The notes beneath the pieces were generated by a model. The model was given only the letters and a program-made list of their open reading frames with translations. It did no database searches and was not told the DNA's origin. 64,000 nucleotides of DNA from Neolewinella agarilytica (GTDB lineage: Bacteria; Bacteroidota; Bacteroidia; Chitinophagales; Saprospiraceae). Location of the stretch: contig NZ_FOFB01000004.1 in the NCBI RefSeq assembly GCF_900110645.1, forward strand, positions 186,001-250,000. The letters run 5' to 3'. Positions 19,579-28,173 of this stretch are shown here, in pieces. Numbering within the stretch: the first letter of the stretch is position 1; each line of letters opens with the position of its first letter. Both the position numbers and the translations under genes were made by a program.

Positions 19579-20001
19579 ATGAGCTTGAAAACGAAAGAAA
19601 TAGCCTCAATAAATGCTTTGACTGAGATAATTGTCGACGAAATATTTCAGACCTACTTTATGTACGGACCTGGATTATATGAGCGAATCTATGAAGCAAC
19701 CCTCGCTGGTAGATTGAGAAGTCGAGGACTTAAAGTAGAGAGGCAAAAACAAATCTTTATCTCTAATGAGTTTATTGAAAACGAGCCTGCATTTTTTGCA
19801 GATTTAATCGTTGAAGAACTTGTAATAATCGAACTAAAATCTGTTGCAAAACTTGAGAAGGTGATGTTTAAACAGGTAAGGTCTTACCTCAAGTTACTTG
19901 ATTTAAGAGTTGGTTTCTTGGTTAATTTCAATTCAAGTTTCCTGAAAAGAGATATCCACCGTGTTACTAATCAATACGATGAAGAATTGCATGGGTTCTA
20001 A
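19579..20001 (+). CDS. GxxExxY family protein
   Basis: 140-residue protein of the GxxExxY family (PF13366-like), which carries a PD-(D/E)XK nuclease-like fold of unknown role. The family signature is seen as GPGLYERIYEATL. ADLIVEELVIIELKSV supplies the acidic and ELK residues of the nuclease-like core, and KQVRSYLKLLDLRVGFLVNF the C-terminal strand. Start chosen at ATG 19579; the frame also opens at GTG 19561. Gene and leader are clearly more AT-rich than neighbours (runs such as TTTTTAATTTTTAATTAAA just upstream), suggesting acquisition. Such genes often sit near other mobile or sugar-related loci in Bacteroidota. Confidence 0.85.
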   Translation: MSLKTKEIASINALTEIIVDEIFQTYFMYGPGLYERIYEATLAGRLRSRGLKVERQKQIFISNEFIENEPAFFADLIVEELVIIELKSVAKLEKVMFKQVRSYLKLLDLRVGFLVNFNSSFLKRDIHRVTNQYDEELHGF

Positions 20002-20046
20002 ATAAAACATTTATAAACCTTTGGACCTAGCTATCCACATCTCAGC

Positions 20047-20249
20047 GGAAAAAGCTGCGAAGCAGCCAAGCGGGATCGGTTTTCCTCTTTGAGAAAGGAG
20101 CTTTAGGCTGGAGAGAGAACTCTCTTCCAGCTCCTCTTCTCCTTCAGCTCCTCCGGAAAAACTGAGAAGCAGGTAAGCCAGATCGGCTTCCTCTCTGAGA
20201 AAGTAATTTTAGGTTGGGAGTTAACTCTCTTCCATCTCCTCTGGAAAAG
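20047..20249. repeat. Imperfect tandem duplication, about 108 + 88 bp plus a stub
   Basis: Unit 1 starts GGAAAAAGCTG at 20047, unit 2 starts GGAAAAACTG at 20155, and a third start GGAAAAG is at 20243. Shared words in order: GAAGCAG, AAGC, GATCGG, TTCCTCT, TGAGAAAG, TTTAGG, AACTCTCTTCCA, CTCCTCT. The array fills the spacer between the GxxExxY gene and the convergent MocR regulator gene. No ORF in it. Confidence 0.7.
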
Positions 20250-20288
20250 CCCCGGAGGAGTCAAGTCTTATTCAGCAGATTATTCCAA

Positions 20289-21734
20289 CTAAACCGCCAA
20301 AGAGTTTCGCAAAATCCGTACCGCCTCCTCTAATTCTTCTTCATTACTCGAAGCAAAACCCAACCGCGTAGCATTCCATTCCCTGCCGTACCCCGCCCCG
20401 TCTGAGAAGCTGAGCCCGAGCCGATGTGCCCGCTGACGGGCGTCGGTGAGATTGATTTCCGGAGCGAACTTTGTCCAGATGGCCATGCCGCCATCCGGTA
20501 CTTTAAAGCTGACCCGATCGCCCAGTTGCTCGGCTAGCAAACTGGCTAATACATCACGCCGCTTTTGGTAAAGCCCCCGCGCCCGCCGCAGGGAGCGTGG
20601 CAATACATCGAGCCGGAAGAGCTCCAGCAGCGCGTGCTCCAGGGTAGGGTCTCCCTGCCGGTCCACGATCCGCCGGATTTTAGTCAATTCATTGATCAAA
20701 GCCGGATCACCCACGAGATAACCGACCCGAAAGGCCGGAGAGATCGCTTTCGTAAAGGAGCCAGCATAGAGCAATAAACCATCGTGCCGGGCACTGGCCA
20801 GCGGCATAATGGGCACATTGCCGTAGTGAAAGTCGAAGTCGTAATCGTCCTCGAAAACGTAGACGCCGTGTTTGCGGGCCAACTCCAGCAGTTGGATACG
20901 CCGGGCGGCGGGCATGATGAGTGTCGTCGGGTACTGATGATGGGGCGTCAGGTAGATCATCCGTACGTCGTTGCGGACCATCAGTTCTTCTACGTGATCG
21001 GTGTTCAGTCCCTTTTCGTCAATACGGGCTTTTAGTAAGCTTCCGCCGTGGAAGCGAATCGCGTTATTGCCGTTAGCCCAGTTGAGCTCGGGGACGATGA
21101 CTTTGTCGCCCGGTTTTACCATCGCCGTGAGGGCGAGGTGAAAGGCGTGGGTAACCCCACGCGTCAGCAGTATGTGATCCGCCGTTACCATCAGTCCGCG
21201 TGTCCGGCTGAGGTAATCAGCAATGGCCTCCCGGAGGGGAGGCAGGCCCTGGGGCGAGGCGTAGCCGAGCCGGTGGTATTGGTTGCCGCGGCGAAGAGCG
21301 CTCTTCCAGGCACGTTCTAATTCAACGAAGGGAATGAGCCTTGGGTCCGGCAGACCATCATCCAGGTGGTAGGGCAGGTGAGTGACGGACTCCGCCATGG
21401 TCATGTAGTCGGGCAGGCTGATATCAACGGTTGGTGAGCTTGTTCCCGTCTCCGGTAAGGAGGTGAGCTTTTTGGGGCCAATATCCGGGAGATCATCGGA
21501 CACAAAAGTTCCCCGGCCGGTAGCGGTGTAAATCCAGTCCATTAGCTGCAGCTCCTCGTAGGCGTGGACGATGCTCTTTCGGTGAATCCCCAGTTGCTGA
21601 CTCAGTAACCGACTGCTGGGCAGCCGGGCTCCACTCTGCAGGTATCCCTGTTGGATCTGGTCGATGATCTGCTCACTGATCTGGCGGTAGTGGGGGAGGG
21701 GAGAGTCCCGGTCAATGCGGATAGGACGAAGCAT
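20289..21734 (-). CDS. MocR-type transcription regulator (GntR HTH + aminotransferase fold)
   Basis: 481-residue MocR/PdxR-like regulator. Residues 1-75 are a GntR winged helix (PLPHYRQISEQIIDQIQQG, LPSSRLLSQQLGIHRKSIVHAYEEL). Residues about 120-475 form a class I aminotransferase fold that binds PLP as effector: NWANGNNAIRF, YVFEDDYDFDFHY and the lysine in AGSFTKAISPAFRVGYLVG. Divergent to a pyridoxamine-phosphate-oxidase-like gene, so it may control PLP-related or flavin enzyme genes and itself. A dyad GGACTAC...GTAGTCC overlaps its likely -7 box. Pfam-level identity is firm; the regulon is inference. Confidence 0.92.
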   Translation of the reverse strand: MLRPIRIDRDSPLPHYRQISEQIIDQIQQGYLQSGARLPSSRLLSQQLGIHRKSIVHAYEELQLMDWIYTATGRGTFVSDDLPDIGPKKLTSLPETGTSSPTVDISLPDYMTMAESVTHLPYHLDDGLPDPRLIPFVELERAWKSALRRGNQYHRLGYASPQGLPPLREAIADYLSRTRGLMVTADHILLTRGVTHAFHLALTAMVKPGDKVIVPELNWANGNNAIRFHGGSLLKARIDEKGLNTDHVEELMVRNDVRMIYLTPHHQYPTTLIMPAARRIQLLELARKHGVYVFEDDYDFDFHYGNVPIMPLASARHDGLLLYAGSFTKAISPAFRVGYLVGDPALINELTKIRRIVDRQGDPTLEHALLELFRLDVLPRSLRRARGLYQKRRDVLASLLAEQLGDRVSFKVPDGGMAIWTKFAPEINLTDARQRAHRLGLSFSDGAGYGREWNATRLGFASSNEEELEEAVRILRNSLAV

Positions 21735-21737
21735 ATT

Positions 21738-21778
21738 GGACTACTTGAATTGGAAGTATTGGGGCATAAAGGTAGTCC
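21738..21778. promoter_or_regulatory. Candidate MocR operator overlapping its own promoter
   Basis: GGACTAC (21738-21744) and GTAGTCC (21772-21778) form a perfect inverted repeat just upstream of the mocR-type start; TTGGAA words repeat nearby on both strands. On the minus strand, TACCTTTA (21774-21767) resembles the TAnnTTTG -7 box and shares bases with the right half-site, fitting autoregulation. Confidence 0.45.
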
Positions 21779-21795
21779 GGTTTTCCAATAGTTTT

Positions 21796-21885
21796 GGGGC
21801 GCTCACCGCAGGTGCAAAGTTTTAATAGAGGGGCCAGGTGAATCCTGCCTGCCAACCCAAGCCTGCACCTGCGGGGAGCGCCCCC
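21796..21885. repeat. Two dispersed repeat copies in inverted orientation
   Basis: Forward copy at 21796-21819 (GGGGCGCTCACCGCAGGTGC...) and reverse copy at 21861-21885. Facing each other they match over about 20 of 21 bases, so they can fold into a long stem with a loop of roughly 45 bases between the divergent MocR and flavin-enzyme genes. Confidence 0.65.
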
Positions 21886-21944
21886 GCTGCGCTTACCCAA
21901 GTACCCAAATGCTCTTCCGTCAGCTAAATCTAAAAAAAGGACTC

Positions 21945-22586
21945 ATGAATCGAGACTCAAGAATCGTACCTTCCCGCTACCCCAAGCGTGCTCATCACGA
22001 CCCGGAAACCATTTATCCCATTCTGGATGAGGCACTCTTCTGCACCATGAGTTTCGTCCATGAAGGGCGGGTTCGAAGCATTCCTCAATCCATCGTGCGA
22101 GTAGGTGATGCGGTCTACTTTCACGCCTCAGTCGGGAGCCACTTTTTCCGCAGCCTGGCGGAGCTGGAGGAGGTCTGCATCACCGTAACCCTGGCCGATG
22201 ACATCGTCGTTGCCAAGACGGCCTTTAACCATTCCGTCAACTATCGTTCTGTGGTCATGTGGGGCAAGCCGGAAGTGATCGATGAACATGATGAAAAATA
22301 CGCCGCCTTCAAAACCCTCACCGAAAAGATGGTGCCCGGCAGCTGGGATTACCTGCTGCCGATGACCGATAAGCAAATGGCTAAAACCATGGCCATCAAG
22401 GTGCCCATTACCGAAGCATCCGCCAAGGTGCGCCAGGGCCCACCCTCCGACGTGGAGAGTGAGGAGCCAATCTGGACGGGCCTGATTCCGATTAAAACCG
22501 TACGCGGTGCCCCGGTTCCCGGACCGGATGCTGCGGGGATTTCGCTGCCAGCGCACCTTGTTTCGCCAACTTCCGTCAAGGAGTGA
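21945..22586 (+). CDS. Pyridoxamine 5'-phosphate oxidase-like FMN-binding protein
   Basis: 213-residue split-barrel flavin protein of the PNPOx-like group. Marks: RIVPSRYPKRAHHDPETIYPILDEA, CTMSFVHEGRVRSIPQSIVRVGDAVYFHAS (FMN-binding strand pair), then a conserved NYRSVVMWGKPEVI strand and GSWDYLLPMTDKQ. Relatives are often called NimA-like or 5-nitroimidazole-resistance-like proteins, but substrate is not predictable. Start taken at ATG 21945, matching the family start; the frame extends to 21909. It is divergent from the MocR regulator, a frequent pairing, so control by that regulator is likely. Confidence 0.85.
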   Translation: MNRDSRIVPSRYPKRAHHDPETIYPILDEALFCTMSFVHEGRVRSIPQSIVRVGDAVYFHASVGSHFFRSLAELEEVCITVTLADDIVVAKTAFNHSVNYRSVVMWGKPEVIDEHDEKYAAFKTLTEKMVPGSWDYLLPMTDKQMAKTMAIKVPITEASAKVRQGPPSDVESEEPIWTGLIPIKTVRGAPVPGPDAAGISLPAHLVSPTSVKE

Positions 22587-22591
22587 TCCCT

Positions 22592-22615
22592 GTGAAGTGA
22601 GCATTATCACTTCAC
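22592..22615. terminator. Hairpin between convergent genes
   Basis: GTGAAGTGA / TCACTTCAC, a perfect 9 bp stem with a 6-base loop, overlapping the stop codon of the minus-strand BNR gene. No T-run follows, so termination is only suggested by position between converging genes. Confidence 0.4.
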
Positions 22616-25501
22616 CTCAAAGCGAGCCTCTGCTTTAGTGCCTTCTACATTCAGCACCGCCGTATACTTTCCGGCAGGAAGGTAGTAGACTCCATTCTTG
22701 CCTGCCTTCAGTCTGATGGGGCGTTTGTCTTCTTTGCGGCCTTTGTTCAGCTCAACCTCCAGCATTTCCTTAAAGCGACCTTCATAGCTCATGTCGTAGG
22801 GGATGGTGTTGACACCACCGGTGAGCTTTACGTCTTTAGTGAAAATCGTAATTCCTTCACTGCTCTTTATACTCAGGCTTGCACCTGCGGCCGCGCCCGG
22901 AAGGTAGACCTGGAAAGCTGTTTCCGGCTCGATGGTCGTAAAGTTGAAGTTCTGGCTGCCGTAACGACTGGAAGAACGCAGGCGACCTGGCGCTACCAGC
23001 GTGATGCCCGGCTCTTCCACTGCGGCGGTGCGCAGCAAGCTAATGTTGGCTTTGTACAGACTGCGGCCGTGGGTGCCAACGATCAGGTCCTGAGCTGTTT
23101 CCTGAATCACCAGGTCGTGGACCGCAACAGCGGGTAGGCCATTGTCCATAGCCACGAACTTCTTACCGCCGTCCATACTTACGTAAAGCCCATGGTCAGT
23201 GCCCACAAAAAGCAAACGCTCATTCTTAGCGTCCTCATAAATGACGTTGACGGCCTCTGCTGGCAGGTTGGCACCAATGGGAGCCCAGGTGCTGCCCATA
23301 TCCATACTCTTGTACACGTAACTCTTGAAGTCATCGAAGCGGTAACCATTCAAGGTGGCGTAGACGACGTTCTTATCGTGCTTACCCGCTGCGATTCGAC
23401 TCACCCACAGATCTTTGGGCAGACTTTCCCCAATGCGGTCCCAGCTTACCCCACCGTCTTTACTACGGTGCATTATCCCGTCGTCACTGCCGGTGTAAAG
23501 CAGGCCAAATTGCAGCGGACTCTCATCAATGGTCGTCAGCGTACCGTAAGCCACGTCGCCCTTCTTACCTCCGTTGGTCAGGTCCGGGCTGATGGTCTCG
23601 AACTTGTCCCCCCGGTTAAAGCTCCGGTGCAGATGGTTGCTGCCCATGTAGAAGATGTCGGGCTGGTGTGGGCTGATCAGGATGGGGCTCTGCCAGTTCC
23701 AGCGGTAGGGGCGCTGGCCGAGCTCATGCTTGGGCGTGATGGGCTTAGTGCTTCCTTTCTTCGGGTTGAGCCGGTAATAATTGCCAAACTGAAAGCCGAC
23801 GTAGACGGTCTCATGATCGCGTGGGTCCACCTGCACCTGCATCCCGTCGCCACCAAAGAGTGCTTTGTAGGGGTACTCACCTCTTTGCGTCCAGCCACGG
23901 CTGGCTTCGTAATTGCCCGGTCCCCGCCAGGTTCCGTTGTCTTGCAAACCACCGTACACCCGGTAGCCATCAGGGTGGTCGTCTACCGCAACGGCGTAAA
24001 ACTGCCCCAATGGCGGGTTGTTACACTTGATCCAGTTCTTACCTCCATCGTAGCTGATGTTTATGCCTCCGTCATTACCGTTTATGAGGTGGTCGGGGCG
24101 TTTGGGGTTGATCCACATATAGTGGTGGTCAGCATGAACATTAGCGGCATTGATGCCGGTCCATGTCTTGCCGCTGTCCTCGGATTTGACTACCGGAACG
24201 CCCATGGCGTAGATGGTGGTAGGATCTTCCGGGTGCACCGTGATGTTCCCGAAGTAATAGCCGTAGGAGGAGTAAATACGGTCGAGGTAATCCTCGTGCG
24301 TGCGCGTCCATTTTTCCCCGTTGGTCGTCGTATGATAGAGCTCGAAGCCTTTCACCGGCGTATCGAACAGCAGGCTGTTGGCATCATCGAGGTATTCAAC
24401 AAGTTGAGCAGTCGTGATCTTATCGCTTTTGATCTGACTGATGACCGATGCAGCCTTCAGGCTGCGCGGGAAACCGTTGCCACGTAGAAATTCCTCTACC
24501 TGGTAACTCTTCAGACCAAGAAACTGATCCTTGCTCATGCTGCGGAGCTGGTTCTTGGTAAGGCGATCATCGCTGTCATCCTTAGCCAGTTCGGCAGCCG
24601 TTTTGCGGAAGTAATTATCGATGCTGGCGTAGACATGCCGCTTGCCGCCGCTGTCGTAGCTCAGGGCCAGGCCGATGCGGCCACCGCCTTCTCCGGTCGG
24701 GAAACCACTGGCTGCGGAAGTGATCCGCTTCCAGTTGGACCCGCCATCCGTGCTGTGCCACACGCCACTGCCCGGGCCGGATTCTTTGAAATCCCAGGCC
24801 CAGCGGCGGCGTTCCCACATGGCGGCGAAGAGTTCGTTCGGCTTGCGGGGGTCACGGACGATATCTACGGCACCGGTTTTATCATCGACGAAGAGCGTCT
24901 TCGTCCACATTTGTCCACCGTTAGTGGTTTTGTAGACGCCCCGTTCGGGATTATCTCCATACAGATGGCCTAGTGCGGCAACCCAGACGGTGCTGGCGTC
25001 CTTGTCGTCAACAATGATCCGGCCAATGTGGTGGGTTTCGTCCAGCCCCATATGCGTCCAGCTGCTACCGCCATCGGTGCTGCGATAAACGCCGTTACCG
25101 GCATAACTGCTGCGGCTGGAGTTGACTTCTCCGGTACCTACGTAGATGGTTTTCGATATCCAGTGAACGGCAACGGCGCCGATGGTCATGACGGGCAGGT
25201 CATCAAAAAGCGGGCTGAAAGTGATGCCATTGTCCTTCGTTTCCCACAGTCCTCCGCTGGCATAACCGACGTAAAAGTGTGTCGGGTCTTCGGGGTCAAC
25301 AGCTACGTCAGACACCCGTCCACTCATGATCGAAGGACCAATATTGGTGAACTCCAGACCGGCAGCCGGGCTGTTTTGCTGCAGCAGCATACGCTGTTGG
25401 AAGGCCTGATCCCGTTCCTGGGCGGTCGTCGCTTTTTGGGCGCTGACGCAGGTGCAGACGAAGGTTATCAAAAGCAAAGTAGGGAGTAGAAAGCGTCTCA
25501 T
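22607..25501 (-). CDS. Secreted BNR/sortilin-type beta-propeller protein
   Basis: 964-residue exported protein with many Asp-box/BNR repeats (STDGGSSWTHMG, TTNGGQMWTKT, SYDGGKNWIKC, SKDGGVSWDRIG, SMDGGKKFVAM), forming one or two large propellers like VPS10/sortilin and xyloglucanase folds. Signal peptide 1-21 ends CTCVSAQ, part of which is a dispersed repeat copy. A helical insert rich in Lys and Asp (about 305-375) interrupts a blade. The last about 100 residues form a Ig-like beta domain. No catalytic residues can be assigned; annotators often call such proteins glycosyl hydrolases without proof. It converges on the PNPOx-like gene. Confidence 0.88.
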   Translation of the reverse strand: MRRFLLPTLLLITFVCTCVSAQKATTAQERDQAFQQRMLLQQNSPAAGLEFTNIGPSIMSGRVSDVAVDPEDPTHFYVGYASGGLWETKDNGITFSPLFDDLPVMTIGAVAVHWISKTIYVGTGEVNSSRSSYAGNGVYRSTDGGSSWTHMGLDETHHIGRIIVDDKDASTVWVAALGHLYGDNPERGVYKTTNGGQMWTKTLFVDDKTGAVDIVRDPRKPNELFAAMWERRRWAWDFKESGPGSGVWHSTDGGSNWKRITSAASGFPTGEGGGRIGLALSYDSGGKRHVYASIDNYFRKTAAELAKDDSDDRLTKNQLRSMSKDQFLGLKSYQVEEFLRGNGFPRSLKAASVISQIKSDKITTAQLVEYLDDANSLLFDTPVKGFELYHTTTNGEKWTRTHEDYLDRIYSSYGYYFGNITVHPEDPTTIYAMGVPVVKSEDSGKTWTGINAANVHADHHYMWINPKRPDHLINGNDGGINISYDGGKNWIKCNNPPLGQFYAVAVDDHPDGYRVYGGLQDNGTWRGPGNYEASRGWTQRGEYPYKALFGGDGMQVQVDPRDHETVYVGFQFGNYYRLNPKKGSTKPITPKHELGQRPYRWNWQSPILISPHQPDIFYMGSNHLHRSFNRGDKFETISPDLTNGGKKGDVAYGTLTTIDESPLQFGLLYTGSDDGIMHRSKDGGVSWDRIGESLPKDLWVSRIAAGKHDKNVVYATLNGYRFDDFKSYVYKSMDMGSTWAPIGANLPAEAVNVIYEDAKNERLLFVGTDHGLYVSMDGGKKFVAMDNGLPAVAVHDLVIQETAQDLIVGTHGRSLYKANISLLRTAAVEEPGITLVAPGRLRSSSRYGSQNFNFTTIEPETAFQVYLPGAAAGASLSIKSSEGITIFTKDVKLTGGVNTIPYDMSYEGRFKEMLEVELNKGRKEDKRPIRLKAGKNGVYYLPAGKYTAVLNVEGTKAEARFEVK
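22878..22900 (-). repeat. Dispersed repeat copy in the BNR gene
   Basis: CTTGCACCTGCG, GCC, GCGCCCGG. Inside the C-terminal domain, read on the coding strand as PGAAAGAS. Confidence 0.6.
25438..25456 (+). repeat. Dispersed repeat copy in the BNR signal peptide
   Basis: GGGCGC, TGA, CGCAGGTGCA. On the coding strand it gives CTCVSA at the signal peptidase site. The same residues arise from the copy at 35567. Confidence 0.7.
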
Positions 25502-25579
25502 GAATGTGATTTAGTGTGGTTGGGGTGGGGAAGATAAGCTGCAAGTGTAGATTATCTTAGCCTGAAAGTGGAATTGGAT

Positions 25580-25587
25580 TACTTTTG
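25580..25587 (+). promoter_or_regulatory. TAnnTTTG -7 box for the 25633 gene
   Basis: TACTTTTG, exact match to the Bacteroidota -7 consensus, 46 bases before the ATG. The -33 element is weak (TTAG). Confidence 0.4.
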
Positions 25588-25632
25588 CAGCTCTGGTCAT
25601 TATTGGCCGCCCTTTTAACTTGAAACAATAAA

Positions 25633-26385
25633 ATGAATCACCTGAAATTTCTCCTCCTCCTCGTGGGGGTAATAATTTTTCCTTCAAGCAGCTCTGCTCA
25701 GGAACTTGTCACCTTCAATATTTTACCCAAAACAGCTTTTGTTAGAGTTGACGGGCAATTACTTGATCTTAGCCAAAAGACAAGTATAAAGCTGTTGCCC
25801 GGCCAATATGTGGTTGAGGTATGGGCGCCAGAATTTGAAGTGCTTAAAGAATCCATTCAGGTAGAAGCCGGGAAGCCACTAAGTGTAAACCTTGGGCTTA
25901 AAACCCAGTCGTCAGCTTACAAAGAATTCAGTAACGCCCGGACACGCTACAACACAGCAGTTTTGAAGCGAACACTCAAAGACGGGACCTTTCTCTTCGT
26001 AACCGGAGGACTCACCTACGCAGCCCTCACCGGAAGAAAGGGAAAGCTGAATGAGTTGGAGGATCTGATAAATAATCGAAGTAATGCTTACGACCTTGCC
26101 ATAAGCCCGGATCGTATAGAATCCATTGCCAGTCAGTACAACCAGGCGGTTGCGGATTATGAGGATACCCAGAAGACACACAATACAATTGTAACCGTTA
26201 CTTCCGTCTTAGCGGTCGCCAGTGGCGTTGCGACTTACTTCTATTTTAAAGGTGATGGTCGGAAGAAATTAGTTAAACCTGTTTTCTCTGCTGAGAACCC
26301 GCTTGCCGGAAGCTCCTTTCGCAAGCGGAGTTACCTAAGTCCGGGAACCACGGAGTCTCTATTCGGCCTCACCCTAAACTTTTAA
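25633..26385 (+). CDS. Exported PEGA-like domain protein with one membrane segment
   Basis: 250-residue protein of unknown function. Signal peptide 1-22 (ending SSSSAQ). Residues 23-95 resemble a PEGA surface domain: VTFNILPKTAFVRVDGQLLDL ... LLPGQYVVEVWAPEFEVLKESIQV. A helical, Tyr/Asn-rich middle follows (YKEFSNARTRYNTAV; SQYNQAVADYEDTQKTHN), with two hydrophobic stretches (TFLFVTGGLTYAALTG and IVTVTSVLAVASGVATYFYF). The stop overlaps the start of the next gene by one base, so the two are coexpressed. Role unknown; envelope location is inferred. Confidence 0.75.
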   Translation: MNHLKFLLLLVGVIIFPSSSSAQELVTFNILPKTAFVRVDGQLLDLSQKTSIKLLPGQYVVEVWAPEFEVLKESIQVEAGKPLSVNLGLKTQSSAYKEFSNARTRYNTAVLKRTLKDGTFLFVTGGLTYAALTGRKGKLNELEDLINNRSNAYDLAISPDRIESIASQYNQAVADYEDTQKTHNTIVTVTSVLAVASGVATYFYFKGDGRKKLVKPVFSAENPLAGSSFRKRSYLSPGTTESLFGLTLNF

Positions 26386-26789
26386 TGATGAAATTAAATA
26401 TCCTATTATCCTTATCGCTATTGTTTTGCTGTGGCTGCCTGGACAATACTTTCCCGACACTAGAAGAACAAGGCGATAATATTTTTGCGCCCGATGGACC
26501 AGCTTTATTCACCATTACCTCTGTAGTGCAGCAGAGAATTGACTTCAGTACTCGTAGGCTCGAGATCGATTTCACCAACGTTTTAGATCAGGTGCCCAGC
26601 TTGCAGAGAGAGAATATTAACGGAATTTTGTATACCTCACCGGGCAGGTCGACGGACCTTGAGTTAGATCGGACCCGCATTGTAGATGGGCCATATGAGG
26701 TAGGTACTACGCCTTGTTTTAGCCTCGTCTTCACAGCGGTAGATGGAGGAAGTAGTCGGGAAACAGCGTTTTGTATTACAATAGAATAA
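26385..26789 (+). CDS. Small predicted lipoprotein of unknown function
   Basis: 134 residues. MMKLNILLSLSLLFCCGC is a lipoprotein signal with several possible lipid-bearing cysteines (the last Cys precedes LDNTF). The rest is strand-rich, with LEIDFTNVLDQVP and TTPCFSLVFTAVDGGSSRETAFCITIE; the two late cysteines may form a disulfide. I recognise no family. The ATG overlaps the stop of the PEGA-like gene (TAATG), so they form a two-gene operon and may act together at the envelope. A second in-frame ATG follows immediately. Confidence 0.7.
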   Translation: MMKLNILLSLSLLFCCGCLDNTFPTLEEQGDNIFAPDGPALFTITSVVQQRIDFSTRRLEIDFTNVLDQVPSLQRENINGILYTSPGRSTDLELDRTRIVDGPYEVGTTPCFSLVFTAVDGGSSRETAFCITIE

Positions 26790-26866
26790 AGTACTGGTAG
26801 ACTAATTTGCCTCTTGGTTTCTATCCGGCCTTTCTGCTTTTATTCAGGAAGCCATAAACCATGTGT

Positions 26867-28171
26867 CTAAATAACCTCCGCCACCGTGAAAATACTCCCC
26901 CCCACAAACACGATCCCGTCCGTAGTTTCCCAGGCGCGTGCATCGGCTTTGGCCCGTTCAAACCCTTCCATGACGCTGGGGTAAGCCTGCCCCTTAAGGC
27001 CATGTTCCGCGGCGGTTTTCTGCAGTTCCTCTGCAGGCAAACCCCGGGGAATGTCCGCTTTCACGAAGTAGTAGGTAGCGTCCTTCGGGAACAATGGGAG
27101 AGCTTTGCTGAGGTCTTTGTCATTGACCACCCCGAGCACAATGTGCAGCGGCTGCTGGTAAGCTTCCAGCCGTTGAATGACGGGAATGAGCCCCTCCGCA
27201 TTATGCGCACTGTCGGCAATGCAGAATGGCTTCCGCTCGCGTAATACCTGCCAGCGACCCAGGTAATAGGTCTCTTTGGCTACCTGTTTCCAGGCCAGTT
27301 GCAGGGCTTTGCCGCTGAGGGTAAACTGCTGGTCAGCCAGCATCAACAGGGCAACGTAGGCCGTCAGTAGGTTTTTGGATAAATGAGGCCCGCCCAGATC
27401 GGTTCCAATGATCAGGCCGGCTTCCTGATTTGGTAAACGGAGGGAAAAGTAATTCAGGTTGTCCCCTCCCCGCATGCCAATGGACTCAATGGCGTAGGCT
27501 TTATCCGCAAAGATGATCTGGCTGCGGCCGGAGCGTGCCAGATCCAGAAAGACGGGCTGGGTGGCTGACTGCGTTTCCCCGATGATTACCGGTATGCCCG
27601 GTTTTATAATTCCGCCTTTTTCAAAGGCAATTTCGGGCAAAGTCTCTCCGAGAAATTGTGTGTGATCCAGCCCGATATTCGTGATCACAGAGAGTAGGGG
27701 AGTGATGACGTTGGTGCTGTCGAGCCGACCACCCAGACCAACTTCGATTACGCAATAGTCGGGTTGTTGACGGGCAAAGTAGTCGAAAGCCATCGCCACC
27801 GTAATCTCAAAAAAGCTGGGACTAATGTCCAGCTTAGCTTCCGCCAGCCGTTCGGTGAAATCAATCACTTCTGCTTCGGAGATGAATTCAGCGTTGATCT
27901 TGATTCGCTCCCGAAAGTCCTTATAGTGAGGGCTGGTGTACATCCCAACACGATGACCGTGCCCCTGCAGGGCGGCGGCGATCAGGTGGCAGGTGGTTCC
28001 TTTACCGTTGGTGCCCGCTACGTGGATGCATTTCAGCTTTTCGTGCGGGTTGCCCAGCCAGTTGAGGAGCACACGGATATTCGTCAGGTCCTTCTTCATC
28101 GCCGGAGCGCCCTGCCGCTGATACATGGGCAGCTGGGTGAAAAGAAAATCGAGCGTTTCGGCGTAGGTCAT
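26867..28171 (-). CDS. folC: Bifunctional folylpolyglutamate/dihydrofolate synthase
   Basis: Mur-ligase-like cytosolic enzyme adding L-glutamate to dihydropteroate or folates using ATP. Marks: P-loop HVAGTNGKGTTCHLIAAALQ, TSPHYKDFRERIKIN, EVGLGGRLDSTNVI, SVITNIGLDHTQFLGETLPEIAFEKGGI and the C-terminal ADSAHNAEGL. Start set at 28171 (MTYAETLDFLF), the usual family start. The open frame runs 39 codons further upstream, but that stretch (Pro/Asn/Arg-rich and self-repeating) is merely the translation of the GGTTGC hairpin array. 434 residues is normal length. Divergent from the TPR gene. Confidence 0.94.
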   Translation of the reverse strand: MTYAETLDFLFTQLPMYQRQGAPAMKKDLTNIRVLLNWLGNPHEKLKCIHVAGTNGKGTTCHLIAAALQGHGHRVGMYTSPHYKDFRERIKINAEFISEAEVIDFTERLAEAKLDISPSFFEITVAMAFDYFARQQPDYCVIEVGLGGRLDSTNVITPLLSVITNIGLDHTQFLGETLPEIAFEKGGIIKPGIPVIIGETQSATQPVFLDLARSGRSQIIFADKAYAIESIGMRGGDNLNYFSLRLPNQEAGLIIGTDLGGPHLSKNLLTAYVALLMLADQQFTLSGKALQLAWKQVAKETYYLGRWQVLRERKPFCIADSAHNAEGLIPVIQRLEAYQQPLHIVLGVVNDKDLSKALPLFPKDATYYFVKADIPRGLPAEELQKTAAEHGLKGQAYPSVMEGFERAKADARAWETTDGIVFVGGSIFTVAEVI

Positions 28172-28173
28172 GG

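Noticed and set aside
23829-23848. CACCTGCACCTGC in the BNR gene as a repeat copy
   Set aside because: No GCGCCC half follows; it encodes a normal MQVQVDPRD strand.
23192-24487. Long plus-strand open frame (431 codons) opposite the BNR gene
   Set aside because: It is the antisense shadow of clear BNR repeats and has no domain-like composition.
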